Of a stretch of 64,000 bases of DNA, positions 19,591 through 29,123 are shown one piece after another (positions within the stretch are counted from its first letter, which is position 1; each line of letters opens with the position of its first letter). The translations under genes and the position numbers were made by a program. Under the pieces are notes generated by a model that had not been told where the DNA came from, ran no database searches, and saw only the letters and a program-made list of their open reading frames with translations. The stretch comes from Actinomycetota bacterium. Its GTDB lineage: Bacteria; Actinomycetota; Acidimicrobiia; IMCC26256; PALSA-555. The DNA is taken from NCBI GenBank assembly GCA_016870355.1, contig VGBR01000010.1:41886-105885 (forward strand). The letters run 5' to 3'.

Positions 19591-19646
19591 TGAACGCCAC
19601 CGCGTCGCAGCATTGGCTGACACGACGACGCGTACGCTCACGCCCG

Positions 19647-20501
19647 ATGACGATGCCCGACCTGAAGCCGCCGGTGGTGAGCGAGCGCGCCGTCATCGCG
19701 CCGACCGAGGAGCCGGAGCCCGTGGTTCCGGTCGTCTTCTCCGTTGAGGACGTCACCGTCAAGTACGCGGGCGTGCCCGCGATCACCAACATCGACCTCG
19801 CCATCCATGAGCGCGAGATCACCGCGCTGATCGGCCCTTCCGGCTGCGGAAAGACGACGTTGCTGCGGTCGTTCAACCGGATGAACGATCTCGTTCCTGG
19901 CACGACCGTCGACGGCCGCATCGCGTACCACGGCGTCGACCTGTACGGGCCGAATGTCGACCCCGTCGAAGTGCGGCGGCGCATCGGCATGGTGTTCCAG
20001 AAGCCGAACCCCTTCCCGAAGTCGATCTTCGACAACGTGGCGTTCGGTCCTCGGTTGCTCGGCCAGCGTCGCGACCTCGACGACGCCGTCGAGCGAGCGC
20101 TCACGCGTGCTGCGCTGTGGGACGAGGTGAAGGACAAGCTGAAGTCGAGCGCCTTCGCCCTCTCAGGTGGACAGCAGCAACGGCTGTGCATCGCCCGGTG
20201 TCTCGCGGTCGAGCCCGACGTGCTGCTCATGGACGAACCGTGCTCGGCACTCGATCCGATCGCCACGGCTCGCATCGAGGACTTGATGGAGCAGCTCAAG
20301 CAGGACTTCACGATCGTGATCGTCACGCACAACATGCAGCAGGCCGCACGCACGTCGGACAGGACCGCGTTCATCACTGCCGAGGTGCAGGATGACGGCC
20401 ATCGAGTCGGTCGACTGGTCGAGTACGACCGGACCGGGACGATCTTCACCCACCCCTCGGATCCCCGTACCGAAGGCTACGTGACGGGAAGATTCGGCTG
20501 A
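19647..20501 (+). CDS. pstB: Phosphate ABC transporter ATP-binding protein
   Basis: [72 protein letters not shown]. Confidence 0.95.
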   Translation: MTMPDLKPPVVSERAVIAPTEEPEPVVPVVFSVEDVTVKYAGVPAITNIDLAIHEREITALIGPSGCGKTTLLRSFNRMNDLVPGTTVDGRIAYHGVDLYGPNVDPVEVRRRIGMVFQKPNPFPKSIFDNVAFGPRLLGQRRDLDDAVERALTRAALWDEVKDKLKSSAFALSGGQQQRLCIARCLAVEPDVLLMDEPCSALDPIATARIEDLMEQLKQDFTIVIVTHNMQQAARTSDRTAFITAEVQDDGHRVGRLVEYDRTGTIFTHPSDPRTEGYVTGRFG

Positions 20502-20518
20502 GCCGAGCCGACGTCAGA

Positions 20519-20692
20519 TCAGTCTTCGTGCTCCCGGCGGCGCGACCAGAAGTCGACGATCGACAGCAGCGCGAACACCAGGTACGCGCCTGCCATCGCG
20601 ATCGGGATCCAGCGGATGTCGTGCTCGGTGGCCGGTGCGAGCGCGGCACACACCGCGGCCGCACCGACGAAGAAGACGGCTCGGCGGTCCAT
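20519..20692 (-). CDS. Small membrane protein (57 aa) in PiT operon
   Basis: MDRRAVFFVGAAAVCAALAPATEHDIRWIPIAMAGAYLVFALLSIVDFWSRRREHED; start abuts/overlaps end of PiT gene. Confidence 0.6.
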   Translation of the reverse strand: MDRRAVFFVGAAAVCAALAPATEHDIRWIPIAMAGAYLVFALLSIVDFWSRRREHED

Positions 20693-21684
20693 CAGAAGGC
20701 CGACACGATTCCGTACGTGAGCACGGCTCCTGCCGCCGCGCCGGGGATGGTCAGCACCCACGCCCACAGGACGCGACCGGCGACGTTCCAACGAACGGCG
20801 GAGATGCGGTTCGACGACCCAACGCCGACGATGGCGCCGGTGATCGTCTGCGTCGTGGACACCGGGATCCCTCGCGCCGACACGAAGAACAGGGTGGTCG
20901 CGGCCGCCGTCTCGGCTGCCATGCCGCCGACTGGTTGCAGACGGGTGAGCTTCGATCCCATGGTCTTGACGATCCGCCAACCACCAGTCAGCGTGCCGAG
21001 CGCGATCGCACTGTGGGCAGAGAGCACGACCCACAACGGGACGTCGGCATTGGGCGAGATCTCGTTCTGCGCGATGAGCAAGGCGAAGATCACACCCATC
21101 GTCTTCTGCGCGTCGTTGGCGCCGTGGCCCAGGCTGTACGCCGCCGCTGAGAGCAGCTGCCCGCGGCGGAAGATCCGATTCAGCCGTTCGACGCGCCGGT
21201 ACTTGTGGACTGCCCACATCGTCGCGAGCGACAGGCCGAACCCGAGGAGCAGGCCGAGCAGTGGCGCGAGCACGATGAACACCGCGATCTCGGCGATGCC
21301 GCTGCCGATCAAGGTGTCGAACCCGCCCTTGGCGATGGCTGCACCCGCCATCCCGCCGATCAAGGCGTGCGACGACGAGCTGGGAAGGCCGAGCCAGAAG
21401 GTGATCAGGTTCCAGACGATCGCGCCCGTCAACCCGGCGAAGATCACCCCGATGGACAGGATGTCCTGGTGCACGACGTCCTTGGCGATGGTGCTCGCGA
21501 CCTCGGTGCCGAAGACCAAGAACGCAATGAAGTTGAAGAACGCGGCCCAGATGACGGCCATGCGCGGTGAGAGCACGCGCGTCGCCACGACGGTCGCGAT
21601 GGAGTTCGCGGCATCATGGAATCCGTTGACGAAGTCGAAGCTGAGCGCGACGAGCACGACCAGCCAGAGTGCGACGCTTTCCAC
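20692..21684 (-). CDS. Inorganic phosphate transporter, PiT family
   Basis: SFDFVNGFHDAANSIATVVATRVLSPRMAV...GLPSSSSHALIGGMAGAA...SLGHGANDAQKTMGVI. Confidence 0.93.
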   Translation of the reverse strand: MESVALWLVVLVALSFDFVNGFHDAANSIATVVATRVLSPRMAVIWAAFFNFIAFLVFGTEVASTIAKDVVHQDILSIGVIFAGLTGAIVWNLITFWLGLPSSSSHALIGGMAGAAIAKGGFDTLIGSGIAEIAVFIVLAPLLGLLLGFGLSLATMWAVHKYRRVERLNRIFRRGQLLSAAAYSLGHGANDAQKTMGVIFALLIAQNEISPNADVPLWVVLSAHSAIALGTLTGGWRIVKTMGSKLTRLQPVGGMAAETAAATTLFFVSARGIPVSTTQTITGAIVGVGSSNRISAVRWNVAGRVLWAWVLTIPGAAAGAVLTYGIVSAF

Positions 21685-21685
21685 G

Positions 21686-22315
21686 TCAGGCGTGCTTCAG
21701 CGCGATGCTCTCGACAATGTCGGAGATGTGCTCGATCGAGTTGACAGATGCTTCGAGCGCCTCGACCACGTCTTTCCACTTCAACACGTTGAAAGCCTTG
21801 TACTCACCAGAGAAGAGATGGGCGACAGATCGTCGGTAGGCCTTGTCGGCCGAGCTCTCGAGTCGGTCGATCTCCTCGAGATCGTCGTCGAGCCCCTTCA
21901 GTCTCGGCAACTTCTTGATGAGCGAGACGTTCGTCTCGGCGGCAGCCACGAGGATGTCTCCGAGCTCCTTGACCTCGGGCAGGCCCTTCTCGACGTTGTG
22001 CAGCACGAGGAGGTCGGCCGCGGCCTGCATCTCGTCGACGACGTCGTCGAGATGCTCGGTGAGTGCGTGGATGTCTTCCCGATCGAATGGGGTGACGAAG
22101 CTCGAATTCAAGCGACGCAAGATGTTGCGCGTGATCTCGTCACCGTGCCGCTCGCAATCCGTGACCCGGGCGACCTTTTCGTCGATCGGATGACCCCCGT
22201 CTGGGAAGTCCTCGAGCAGCTCGCGCAACCGGTGCGCGCACTCGGCGATGTTCTCCGCCGCCTCGTTGAAGAGCGGGTAGAACGACTCGTCTCGTGGGAT
22301 CAGCCGGAATCGCAC
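21686..22315 (-). CDS. DUF47 (PhoU-like) protein, PiT accessory
   Basis: VRFRLIPRDESFYPLFNEAAENIAECAHRLRELLEDFP...; adjacent to PiT gene. Confidence 0.88.
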   Translation of the reverse strand: MRFRLIPRDESFYPLFNEAAENIAECAHRLRELLEDFPDGGHPIDEKVARVTDCERHGDEITRNILRRLNSSFVTPFDREDIHALTEHLDDVVDEMQAAADLLVLHNVEKGLPEVKELGDILVAAAETNVSLIKKLPRLKGLDDDLEEIDRLESSADKAYRRSVAHLFSGEYKAFNVLKWKDVVEALEASVNSIEHISDIVESIALKHA

Positions 22316-22404
22316 GGATCGACCTCCGTCGTGTCGAAGCACTCGTCGTCGCGCCCGCATTCTGCTGCACGACGTGCCGTCGCGCTGGTACCGGGGGTCA
22401 CGCC

Positions 22405-23514
22405 GTGAGGCTGCCCTGGGGATCGCGGCGGCGGGAGGCCGAGAAGGAGGCGGCGGCGCTCGGGTCCGATCGAGACCGGTTGCGGGAGGAGCGGAACCGG
22501 CTCATGGGTGCGCTGTCCGACGTGGAGGACGCGGTGCTCGTCGTCGACGCGGCGGGGCAGTCGGTCCTGCGCAACGCCGCGGCCGCGCCCTACGACCGGG
22601 GCCGGCACGGCGACGCGGTGGCCGAGGTCGTCGTGACCCGCCTGCTCGACGAGGCGCGTGCGGGTGAGGAGAGCGAGGAGGAGCTCTCCCTGGCGGGTCC
22701 GCCGCAGCGCGTCCTGTCGATCCGGGCCATTCCGTTGCGGGACCTCGGCGCGATCGTCGGCGCCGTGGCGTTCATCCGAGACGTGACCGACGTCCGGCGG
22801 GTCGAGAGCATCCGGCGCGACTTCGTCGCCAACGTGAGCCACGAGCTCAAGACGCCGATCGGCGCGCTCGGTCTGCTGGCTGAGACGATCGCCGAGGGCG
22901 GTGACCTCGAGTCGACGCGCCAGCTGTCGAACCGGCTCGTGCGCGAGGCCGACCGTCTGGCGCGGATCGTTGACGACCTCCTCGACCTCAGCCTGATCGA
23001 GACGCAGGATCGGCCGATCCGAGAAGAGGTGGCGTTGCGCCAGCTGCTCGACGACTCGGTCGACCGCGTGCACTCCGCCGCTTCTGCGCGCGGGATCTCG
23101 GTTCGGGTGGACAAGTGCGACGATGGCAGGGTGCGCTGCGACCCCACGCAGGTGATCAGCGCGTTGGCGAACCTGCTCGACAACGCCGTGAAGTACTCCG
23201 ACGAGGGTGAAGGAGTCGAGATCTCGGGACGGATCAATGGCGCCAAGGTCGTGATCGAGGTTCGTGACCACGGGATCGGCATCCCGTCGCGCGATCTCGA
23301 ACGAGTCTTCGAGCGCTTCTACAGGGTGGATCGCGCGCGCAGTCGCGAGACGGGGGGCACCGGCCTCGGCTTGTCGATCGTGCGCCACGTCGCTGCTGCG
23401 CACGATGGAGTCATCTCGGTGGAATCTGTCGAAGGCGAGGGCTCGACGTTCCGGCTGGTGCTGCCCACTGACCCCCCCACCGATGCCGCGGCTCCGACTG
23501 AGGAGTTGGACTGA
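22405..23514 (+). CDS. senX3: Sensor histidine kinase, SenX3/PhoR-like
   Basis: FVANVSHELKTPIGALGLLAETI H-box, LANLLDNAVKYS N-box, GIGIPSRDLERVFERFYRVDRARSRETGGTGLGLSIVRHV; pairs with next gene. Confidence 0.85.
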   Translation: MRLPWGSRRREAEKEAAALGSDRDRLREERNRLMGALSDVEDAVLVVDAAGQSVLRNAAAAPYDRGRHGDAVAEVVVTRLLDEARAGEESEEELSLAGPPQRVLSIRAIPLRDLGAIVGAVAFIRDVTDVRRVESIRRDFVANVSHELKTPIGALGLLAETIAEGGDLESTRQLSNRLVREADRLARIVDDLLDLSLIETQDRPIREEVALRQLLDDSVDRVHSAASARGISVRVDKCDDGRVRCDPTQVISALANLLDNAVKYSDEGEGVEISGRINGAKVVIEVRDHGIGIPSRDLERVFERFYRVDRARSRETGGTGLGLSIVRHVAAAHDGVISVESVEGEGSTFRLVLPTDPPTDAAAPTEELD

Positions 23515-24221
23515 TGGATCCAGTCCTCATCCTCGTCGTCGATGACGAGCAGTCGTACCGGGACGCGCTGTCGGTGGCCCTCGAGCGCGAGGGCTTTGCG
23601 GTCGAGACCGCATCCGACGGAGCCGAAGCGATCACCAAGTTCGACGCAACGCAGCCGGCGCTCGTCCTTCTCGACGTGATGCTCCCGCAGATCTCCGGCG
23701 TCGACGTGTGTCGTGAGATCCGGTCCCGCTCGCAGGTGCCAATCCTCATGGTCACCGCGCGTAACTCGGAGATCGACGCGGTTGTCGGGCTGGAGGTCGG
23801 TGCCGACGACTACATCACCAAGCCCTTTGGCTTGCGCGAGCTCGTGGCGCGTGTGCGAGCCGCCTTGCGCCGCGCACCCCGTCGCGCGGAGCGGCAAGTC
23901 GCCGATCGCGATGTCGTCGAGATTGGTGACGTGAGGCTTGATGCGGCTCGCCACGAGGTGCACGTGCGTGACGAGCTCGTCGCCCTCCCTTTGAAGGAGT
24001 TCGAGCTCCTGGAGCTCCTGATGCTTCACGCGGGTCGAGTGCTCACTCGGGATGTGCTCATCGACCGCGTGTGGGGCTCCAACTACTACGGCGACACCAA
24101 GACGCTCGACGTCCACGTGAAGCGACTGCGCTCCAGGGTCGAGGTTGATCCATCGCACCCCACCGCGATCGTGACGGTGCGAGGTGTCGGGTACCGCTTC
24201 GAGGCCGACCCGGGCGGTTAG
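23514..24221 (+). CDS. regX3: OmpR/PhoB-type response regulator, RegX3-like
   Basis: LILVVDDEQSYRDALSVALEREGF... receiver and winged-helix LTRDVLIDRVWGSNYYGDTKTLDVHVKRLRSRVE...GVGYRF. Confidence 0.9.
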   Translation: MDPVLILVVDDEQSYRDALSVALEREGFAVETASDGAEAITKFDATQPALVLLDVMLPQISGVDVCREIRSRSQVPILMVTARNSEIDAVVGLEVGADDYITKPFGLRELVARVRAALRRAPRRAERQVADRDVVEIGDVRLDAARHEVHVRDELVALPLKEFELLELLMLHAGRVLTRDVLIDRVWGSNYYGDTKTLDVHVKRLRSRVEVDPSHPTAIVTVRGVGYRFEADPGG

Positions 24222-24745
24222 CGGCCGGCCAGCTGCTCCAACAGCGGTCGCCAGTGCTCGAGTTCGGGCACAGCGCGCCCGGGCACCTTGGCCGCGTCGT
24301 CCGCGCGGCGGAGCGTGACCAGTGACTCGAAGTGCTCCTCGGCTTCGAACGTCTTCTGCTCGGCGTCGTCCATGTCGCCGCCCTGGAGCGCGAGGGTCGC
24401 GACGCTCATCTCGCTGAGAAGCGCGCGGTACTCAGGGTCGCAGCTGACCAAGTAGCGCTTGGCGTGATCGTGACCACCCACGAGCGCCGCGACCCGATCG
24501 CCGAGCAGCCCACGCACGGCGTCGCCACCCACCCGGGCGTGGTGTGGAGCGTCCGCGGCGAGCAGCCATCCGAGGTCATGGACGAGACCGGCCGCTTGAA
24601 GCTCGAAGTCGTCGGGTGCTGACTCCGCGAGCAACGCAGCCGTTTGGAGCATGTGGGCGAGCGTGTCGAGGTCTTCCTCGTCTTCGAACTCGCGGCCCTT
24701 CGCAATCGCGTCGAGCACGGCATCGACGGTCGTGAGCTCGTTCAT
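24218..24745 (-). CDS. HD-domain phosphohydrolase-like protein
   Basis: MNELTTVDAVLDAIAKGREFEDEEDLDTLAHMLQTAALLAESAPDDFELQAAGLVHDLGWLLAADAPHHARVGGDAVRGLLG. Confidence 0.75.
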   Translation of the reverse strand: MNELTTVDAVLDAIAKGREFEDEEDLDTLAHMLQTAALLAESAPDDFELQAAGLVHDLGWLLAADAPHHARVGGDAVRGLLGDRVAALVGGHDHAKRYLVSCDPEYRALLSEMSVATLALQGGDMDDAEQKTFEAEEHFESLVTLRRADDAAKVPGRAVPELEHWRPLLEQLAGR

Positions 24746-25200
24746 GAGAGTGGCGGGACGTACCGCGCCGCGATCACACCACCGCTCTCGACGTCGAGCA
24801 CCCACGTCGATGCCTTCTGCAACAAGTGGCACTCGAGCCGCACGCCGACACTCTCGAGGTGCCACAACAGGTTGCCGATGACGTCGCCATGCGTGCACAG
24901 CACGGTGTGCTCATCGCAGACCTTGTCGATGAGCGCGAGGGTCTCGTCGAGCCGCGCCCCTTCCCTGATCGCATCCGACGCCTCGAGTGCGACGCGTGTG
25001 CGTTGCGCCAACGGCTCGACGGTCTGACGGCAGCGCACCGCAGGGCTCGTCAGGATGTGAGCGACGGACTCACGCTCGAGCCAGTCAGCGAGGGCATCGG
25101 CCTGCTTCACGCCACCCTTCGAGAGGGGACGCAGCTCGTCGTCGCGGTCCCACTTCTCACGGTCGCCGGCTTTGCCGTGCCGAACGATGAACAGCGTCAC
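24742..25200 (-). CDS. SixA-like histidine phosphatase
   Basis: VTLFIVRHGKAGDREKWDRDDELRPLSKGGVKQADALADWL (RHG motif). Confidence 0.88.
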   Translation of the reverse strand: MTLFIVRHGKAGDREKWDRDDELRPLSKGGVKQADALADWLERESVAHILTSPAVRCRQTVEPLAQRTRVALEASDAIREGARLDETLALIDKVCDEHTVLCTHGDVIGNLLWHLESVGVRLECHLLQKASTWVLDVESGGVIAARYVPPLS

Positions 25201-25652
25201 GCACGCACCTGCTTCAAACGGTCGAGCAGCACCCGGTCGTGGTCGTACGAGAGCAGTCTGTCGGCCTGCCGCGGGCGGCACCATCGAAGTTCGTCGACCT
25301 CGCGGTTGGGCTCGAACGTCTCACCATCCTCGTCGGCCGCAAGGTCCATCACCCAGTACCGCACGACCTTCGACCGGCCGTACGCGTCGGAGTACGAGAC
25401 CGCGCCGAGGTCGGCACCGAGGGTGCAGCGAAATCCTGTCTCCTCGGCAACCTCGCGAATCGCGGTCTCCTGGTCGGTCTCCTTGCCGTCGCGCTTGCCC
25501 TTCGGGAAGGACCAATCGTCGTAGCGCGGGCGGTGCACCAGCGCGACCTCGAGTCGATGGGTCACACCGCGATAGCGGCGTACGACGCCACCCGCGGCGC
25601 GCACATCGGCATCGCCGTGACGCGATTCGGATTTCGACTTCGACCGGCTCAC
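25197..25652 (-). CDS. NUDIX hydrolase (MutT1 N-domain-like)
   Basis: AAGGVVRRY...FPKGKRDGKETDQETAIREVAEETGF NUDIX box; GTG start overlapping CHAD stop. Confidence 0.88.
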   Translation of the reverse strand: MSRSKSKSESRHGDADVRAAGGVVRRYRGVTHRLEVALVHRPRYDDWSFPKGKRDGKETDQETAIREVAEETGFRCTLGADLGAVSYSDAYGRSKVVRYWVMDLAADEDGETFEPNREVDELRWCRPRQADRLLSYDHDRVLLDRLKQVRA

Positions 25653-26959
25653 AGCCACTTGCGCAAGCGTCCGCGGCTGGCCTGCTTCCATGCCGCTTGC
25701 CAGCCCTGACGTGCCGCGAGCGCGTCCTGTCGCTCGAGCGCTGCGAGCTGTCCGGCAGCGAAACCCATCGCATCGGCGCGGCTGGCTGCGTTCGCTCGGA
25801 GCCACTCGGCCGCGATCACCGCATCCTGGTGTTCGCCGAGCACGTCCTGAAGTCCGGTGAGCGCCTTGGCGAACGCACGGGCAGGCTTGCCGAAGGCCGA
25901 CGTGACGGCCTCTGCCGCGTAGCGGGCCCGCTTGGCGTCGATGCGGATCTCGTGGAGCTGCGCATCTTCGGGGTCGGGCCCGAGCTCGTCGACCGCGGCC
26001 TCGAGGCGACTCCAGCGCTTGCGCACCAGCGAGCGGAGCACCTCGGCATCACTGTCGTGATCCACCCGTAACAACAGCCGCGGGCGACGCGCCGCGTCCA
26101 CCACGCGATCGAGCAGCGAGACGTATCGATCTTTGCGCATTGCGGTCACGAGCTGCTCGCGACGGCGATCGAGGTCGGCGCGCAGGTGATCGAGCAGCTT
26201 CTCCGCCGCCGGTCCATCGACCGGAGCCAGGCGCGCAACCTTTCCTTCCAGTCGCTCGAGCAGTACCTCGGCATCTCGCACCGCGCCGAGCACGTCACCG
26301 AGCCACCGGAGCTCGTCGCGAAGACCCGATACCCACCGCTCGTCGAGGAGGGACTTGAACGTGCCGAGGTGCGACCGCAGCCTGCGGGTCCCGACCCGCG
26401 CTTGGTGGACATCTTCGGGATCCCCACCCACGCGGATGCGCGGGTCGTGATCGATGATCTGTTGCACGCAGGCCGCGAACGCGGCGCGCACCACGCGGTC
26501 GTACGGATCAGGTCCGTGCACCACGGGCACCTCGACGCGGTCGTCGACGACAGTCGCGATGACCTCACCCGAGACCGACAAGACAGGGATGCTGCGACGG
26601 GTGGTCTGGAGTCTGGCGACGCGCGCGAGCTCGGCGCTGCGCACGAGCGCGCGTACGAGGTCGACGGCTGCTTGCGGGGGCGTGGTGGCGGGTCCGGTGA
26701 AGTGGTGCTCGTCGCGCTCGAGACCTTCGCCGTCCGATGCCACGGGGAGCTTGACCGTCCATCCGCCGTCGTTGCGATGGCGCAGCGACGCGCCGGCGCG
26801 CGCGAGCCGCGAGTCAGAAGTGTCGTAGTAGATCGCGTCGAGGTGGATGGTCTCCGACGTTCCCTCGAAGGTGCCGCCCTCGGGATCGGTGAGGGAGGGC
26901 AGGCGGAAACCGGCCGGCACCGCGAGCTTGACCTCGCGCTCGCGCTCCTTGTCGCTCAC
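25649..26959 (-). CDS. CYTH-CHAD domain protein (polyphosphate-binding family)
   Basis: N-terminal CYTH REREVKLAVPAGFRLPSL...; C-terminal CHAD EDVHQARVGTRRLRSHLGTFKSLLD...LHEIRIDAKRARYAAEAV. Confidence 0.9.
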   Translation of the reverse strand: MSDKEREREVKLAVPAGFRLPSLTDPEGGTFEGTSETIHLDAIYYDTSDSRLARAGASLRHRNDGGWTVKLPVASDGEGLERDEHHFTGPATTPPQAAVDLVRALVRSAELARVARLQTTRRSIPVLSVSGEVIATVVDDRVEVPVVHGPDPYDRVVRAAFAACVQQIIDHDPRIRVGGDPEDVHQARVGTRRLRSHLGTFKSLLDERWVSGLRDELRWLGDVLGAVRDAEVLLERLEGKVARLAPVDGPAAEKLLDHLRADLDRRREQLVTAMRKDRYVSLLDRVVDAARRPRLLLRVDHDSDAEVLRSLVRKRWSRLEAAVDELGPDPEDAQLHEIRIDAKRARYAAEAVTSAFGKPARAFAKALTGLQDVLGEHQDAVIAAEWLRANAASRADAMGFAAGQLAALERQDALAARQGWQAAWKQASRGRLRKWL

Positions 26960-29031
26960 CCGCGGCTCTGCGTGCGTGCGAGCGCCAGCTCGCGGAACCG
27001 CTCGTGCGCTTCGAGGCCTTCGGACGTTGCCATCTTGCGCCACGTGCCGTCGGACCCGAGCTCCCATGCGAGCACGTCGTCGGCCAGCGCCACCGAAAGG
27101 ATCTCGGCGAGTCGTTGCTTCAGCTCAGGAGCGATCACCGGCACGAGCGCTTCGACACGACGATCGAGGTTGCGCGGCATCCAGTCCGCGGAGCCGATGA
27201 GGTACTCGGCCGCAGCGTCGTCGGCCCCAAACCGATAGACGCGCGAGTGCTCGAGGAAGCGCCCGACGATCGATCGCACGCGGATGTTCTCCGAGAGTCC
27301 TTTCACCTGTGGGCGAAGGCAACAGATCCCGCGCACGATCAGGTCGACCTGCGTGCCGGCGTCCGACGCGGCGTACAGCTCGTCGATGAGGTCGGGATCC
27401 ACGAGGCTGTTCATCTTCAGCACGATGCGACCCGAGGCACCCTTGGCGACCTCGCTGCGGATGCGCATGGTGAGCTCGTCGCGCATGTCTTCGGGTGCGA
27501 CGACGAGGCGTCGATAGCGCGTCGGTCGGCTGTACCCGGTCAGGTGGTTGAACAGCTCGGTGAGGTCATCGCCAAGCCGTTGATCGGCGGAGACCAAGCC
27601 GATGTCTTCGTAGAGGTTCGCGGTCTGCGCGTTGTAGTTCCCGGTGCCGACGTGGCAGTAACGGCGGATGCCGTCATCCTCTTGGCGGACGATCAAGAGG
27701 ATCTTGGCGTGCGTCTTGAGCCCGACGAGGCCGTACACGACGTGCACACCCGCTTCTTCGAGCGCGCGCGCTCGTTCGATGTTGGCCTGCTCGTCGAAGC
27801 GCGCCTTGAGCTCGACGAGCGCCACGACCTGCTTGCCTTCGCGCGCCGCGTCGACGAGTGACCGGACGATCGAGCTCTCGGCCCCCGCGGCGCGGTAGAT
27901 GGTCTGCTTGATCGCCAGCACGTTGGGATCGGCCGCCGCGTGACGGACGAACGCCTCGACCGACGTCGTGAAGGAGTCGTACGGGTGGTGCACGAGCACG
28001 TCGCCCGCCGCCAACACTCGGAAGAAGTCGACGGCCTGCTCCTCGGTGGCCACGAGGCGAGGGTCGGTGCGCGGAGCCCACGGCTCGTCTTTCAGCTCGG
28101 GTCGGTCGAGGGCGTACACGTCCCACAGTCCGGTGAGGTCGAGCGGCGCGTCGACCGTGACGACGGCGGCGGCCGGGAGCTCGAGCTCGCGCAGCAGCAC
28201 GTCGAGTACCTCGTCGGTCATTGACGTGTCGACCTCGAGGCGTACGGCCTCACCGAACTTCCGGCGGCGGTGGAGCACGCTCTCGATCGCCTCGAGCAGG
28301 TCTTCGTCTTCGTCGTCGAGCTCGAAGTCGGCGTCGCGGGTCACACGGAACGGGTGGTTGGCCGCGATCGCCATACCGGGGAACAAGCGGTCGAGGTGCG
28401 CGGCGATGAGCTGCTCCAGTGCGACGAACCGCTCATGGTCGGGCAAGGGGACGAATCGGGGCAGCGCCGGCGGCACCTTGACGCGGGCGAAGCGCGTCTC
28501 TCCCGACGACGGGTCCTCGACCACCACTGCCAGGTTCAGCGAGAGATTCGAGATGTAGGGGAACGGGTGCGCGGGATCGACCGCGAGCGGGGTGAGCACG
28601 GGGTACACCCGCTCCTCGAACACCTTGGCGAGCTCGGCGCGGTCTTCGTCATCGAGCTCGTCCCATGCGGGGAAGCGGATCCCAGCCTCCTCGAGCTCGG
28701 GCGCGACGTCCTTCGTGAAGAGCGTGGACTGCCTCTCCACGAGCGCGTTGGCCTCCTCGCGGATCGAGCGCACTGCGCTCGCGGGATCGAGCCCGTCGGG
28801 CGATCGGCTGCGGAGACCAGCCTCCGCTTGCTCGAGGAGGCCGGACACGCGCACCTGGAAGAACTCGTCGAGGTTGGACGCGAAGATCGCGAGGAACTTC
28901 ACGCGCTCGAGCAACGGACGATCGTGATCCTCAGCAAGTGCGAGCACACGCGCATTGAAGTCGAGCCACGAGAGCTCGCGATTCAAAAAGCGCGTCTCGT
29001 CGGTGAGGTCGGGAGGCATCGTCCGCCCCAT
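26956..29031 (-). CDS. ppk1: Polyphosphate kinase 1
   Basis: FLNRELSWLDFNARVLALAED...LLERVKFLAIFASNLDEFFQVRV; HHPYDSFTTSVEAFVRHAAADPNVLAIKQTIYR; MPRNLDRRVEALVPV. Confidence 0.96.
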   Translation of the reverse strand: MGRTMPPDLTDETRFLNRELSWLDFNARVLALAEDHDRPLLERVKFLAIFASNLDEFFQVRVSGLLEQAEAGLRSRSPDGLDPASAVRSIREEANALVERQSTLFTKDVAPELEEAGIRFPAWDELDDEDRAELAKVFEERVYPVLTPLAVDPAHPFPYISNLSLNLAVVVEDPSSGETRFARVKVPPALPRFVPLPDHERFVALEQLIAAHLDRLFPGMAIAANHPFRVTRDADFELDDEDEDLLEAIESVLHRRRKFGEAVRLEVDTSMTDEVLDVLLRELELPAAAVVTVDAPLDLTGLWDVYALDRPELKDEPWAPRTDPRLVATEEQAVDFFRVLAAGDVLVHHPYDSFTTSVEAFVRHAAADPNVLAIKQTIYRAAGAESSIVRSLVDAAREGKQVVALVELKARFDEQANIERARALEEAGVHVVYGLVGLKTHAKILLIVRQEDDGIRRYCHVGTGNYNAQTANLYEDIGLVSADQRLGDDLTELFNHLTGYSRPTRYRRLVVAPEDMRDELTMRIRSEVAKGASGRIVLKMNSLVDPDLIDELYAASDAGTQVDLIVRGICCLRPQVKGLSENIRVRSIVGRFLEHSRVYRFGADDAAAEYLIGSADWMPRNLDRRVEALVPVIAPELKQRLAEILSVALADDVLAWELGSDGTWRKMATSEGLEAHERFRELALARTQSRG

Positions 29032-29074
29032 CGTACCGGTGCCCTCCCGAGTCCGTTCTGGCGAGCGCTCAGCA

Positions 29075-29092
29075 GGTGAACAGCCGGTGAAC
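29075..29092 (-). promoter_or_regulatory. PHO box upstream of ppk1 operon
   Basis: Minus strand GTTCACCGGCTGTTCACC: two perfect units at 11-nt spacing, 44 nt from ppk1 start. Confidence 0.8.
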
Positions 29093-29123
29093 GGCGTGCG
29101 GCTCGGACTACGTTCGATCCGTC

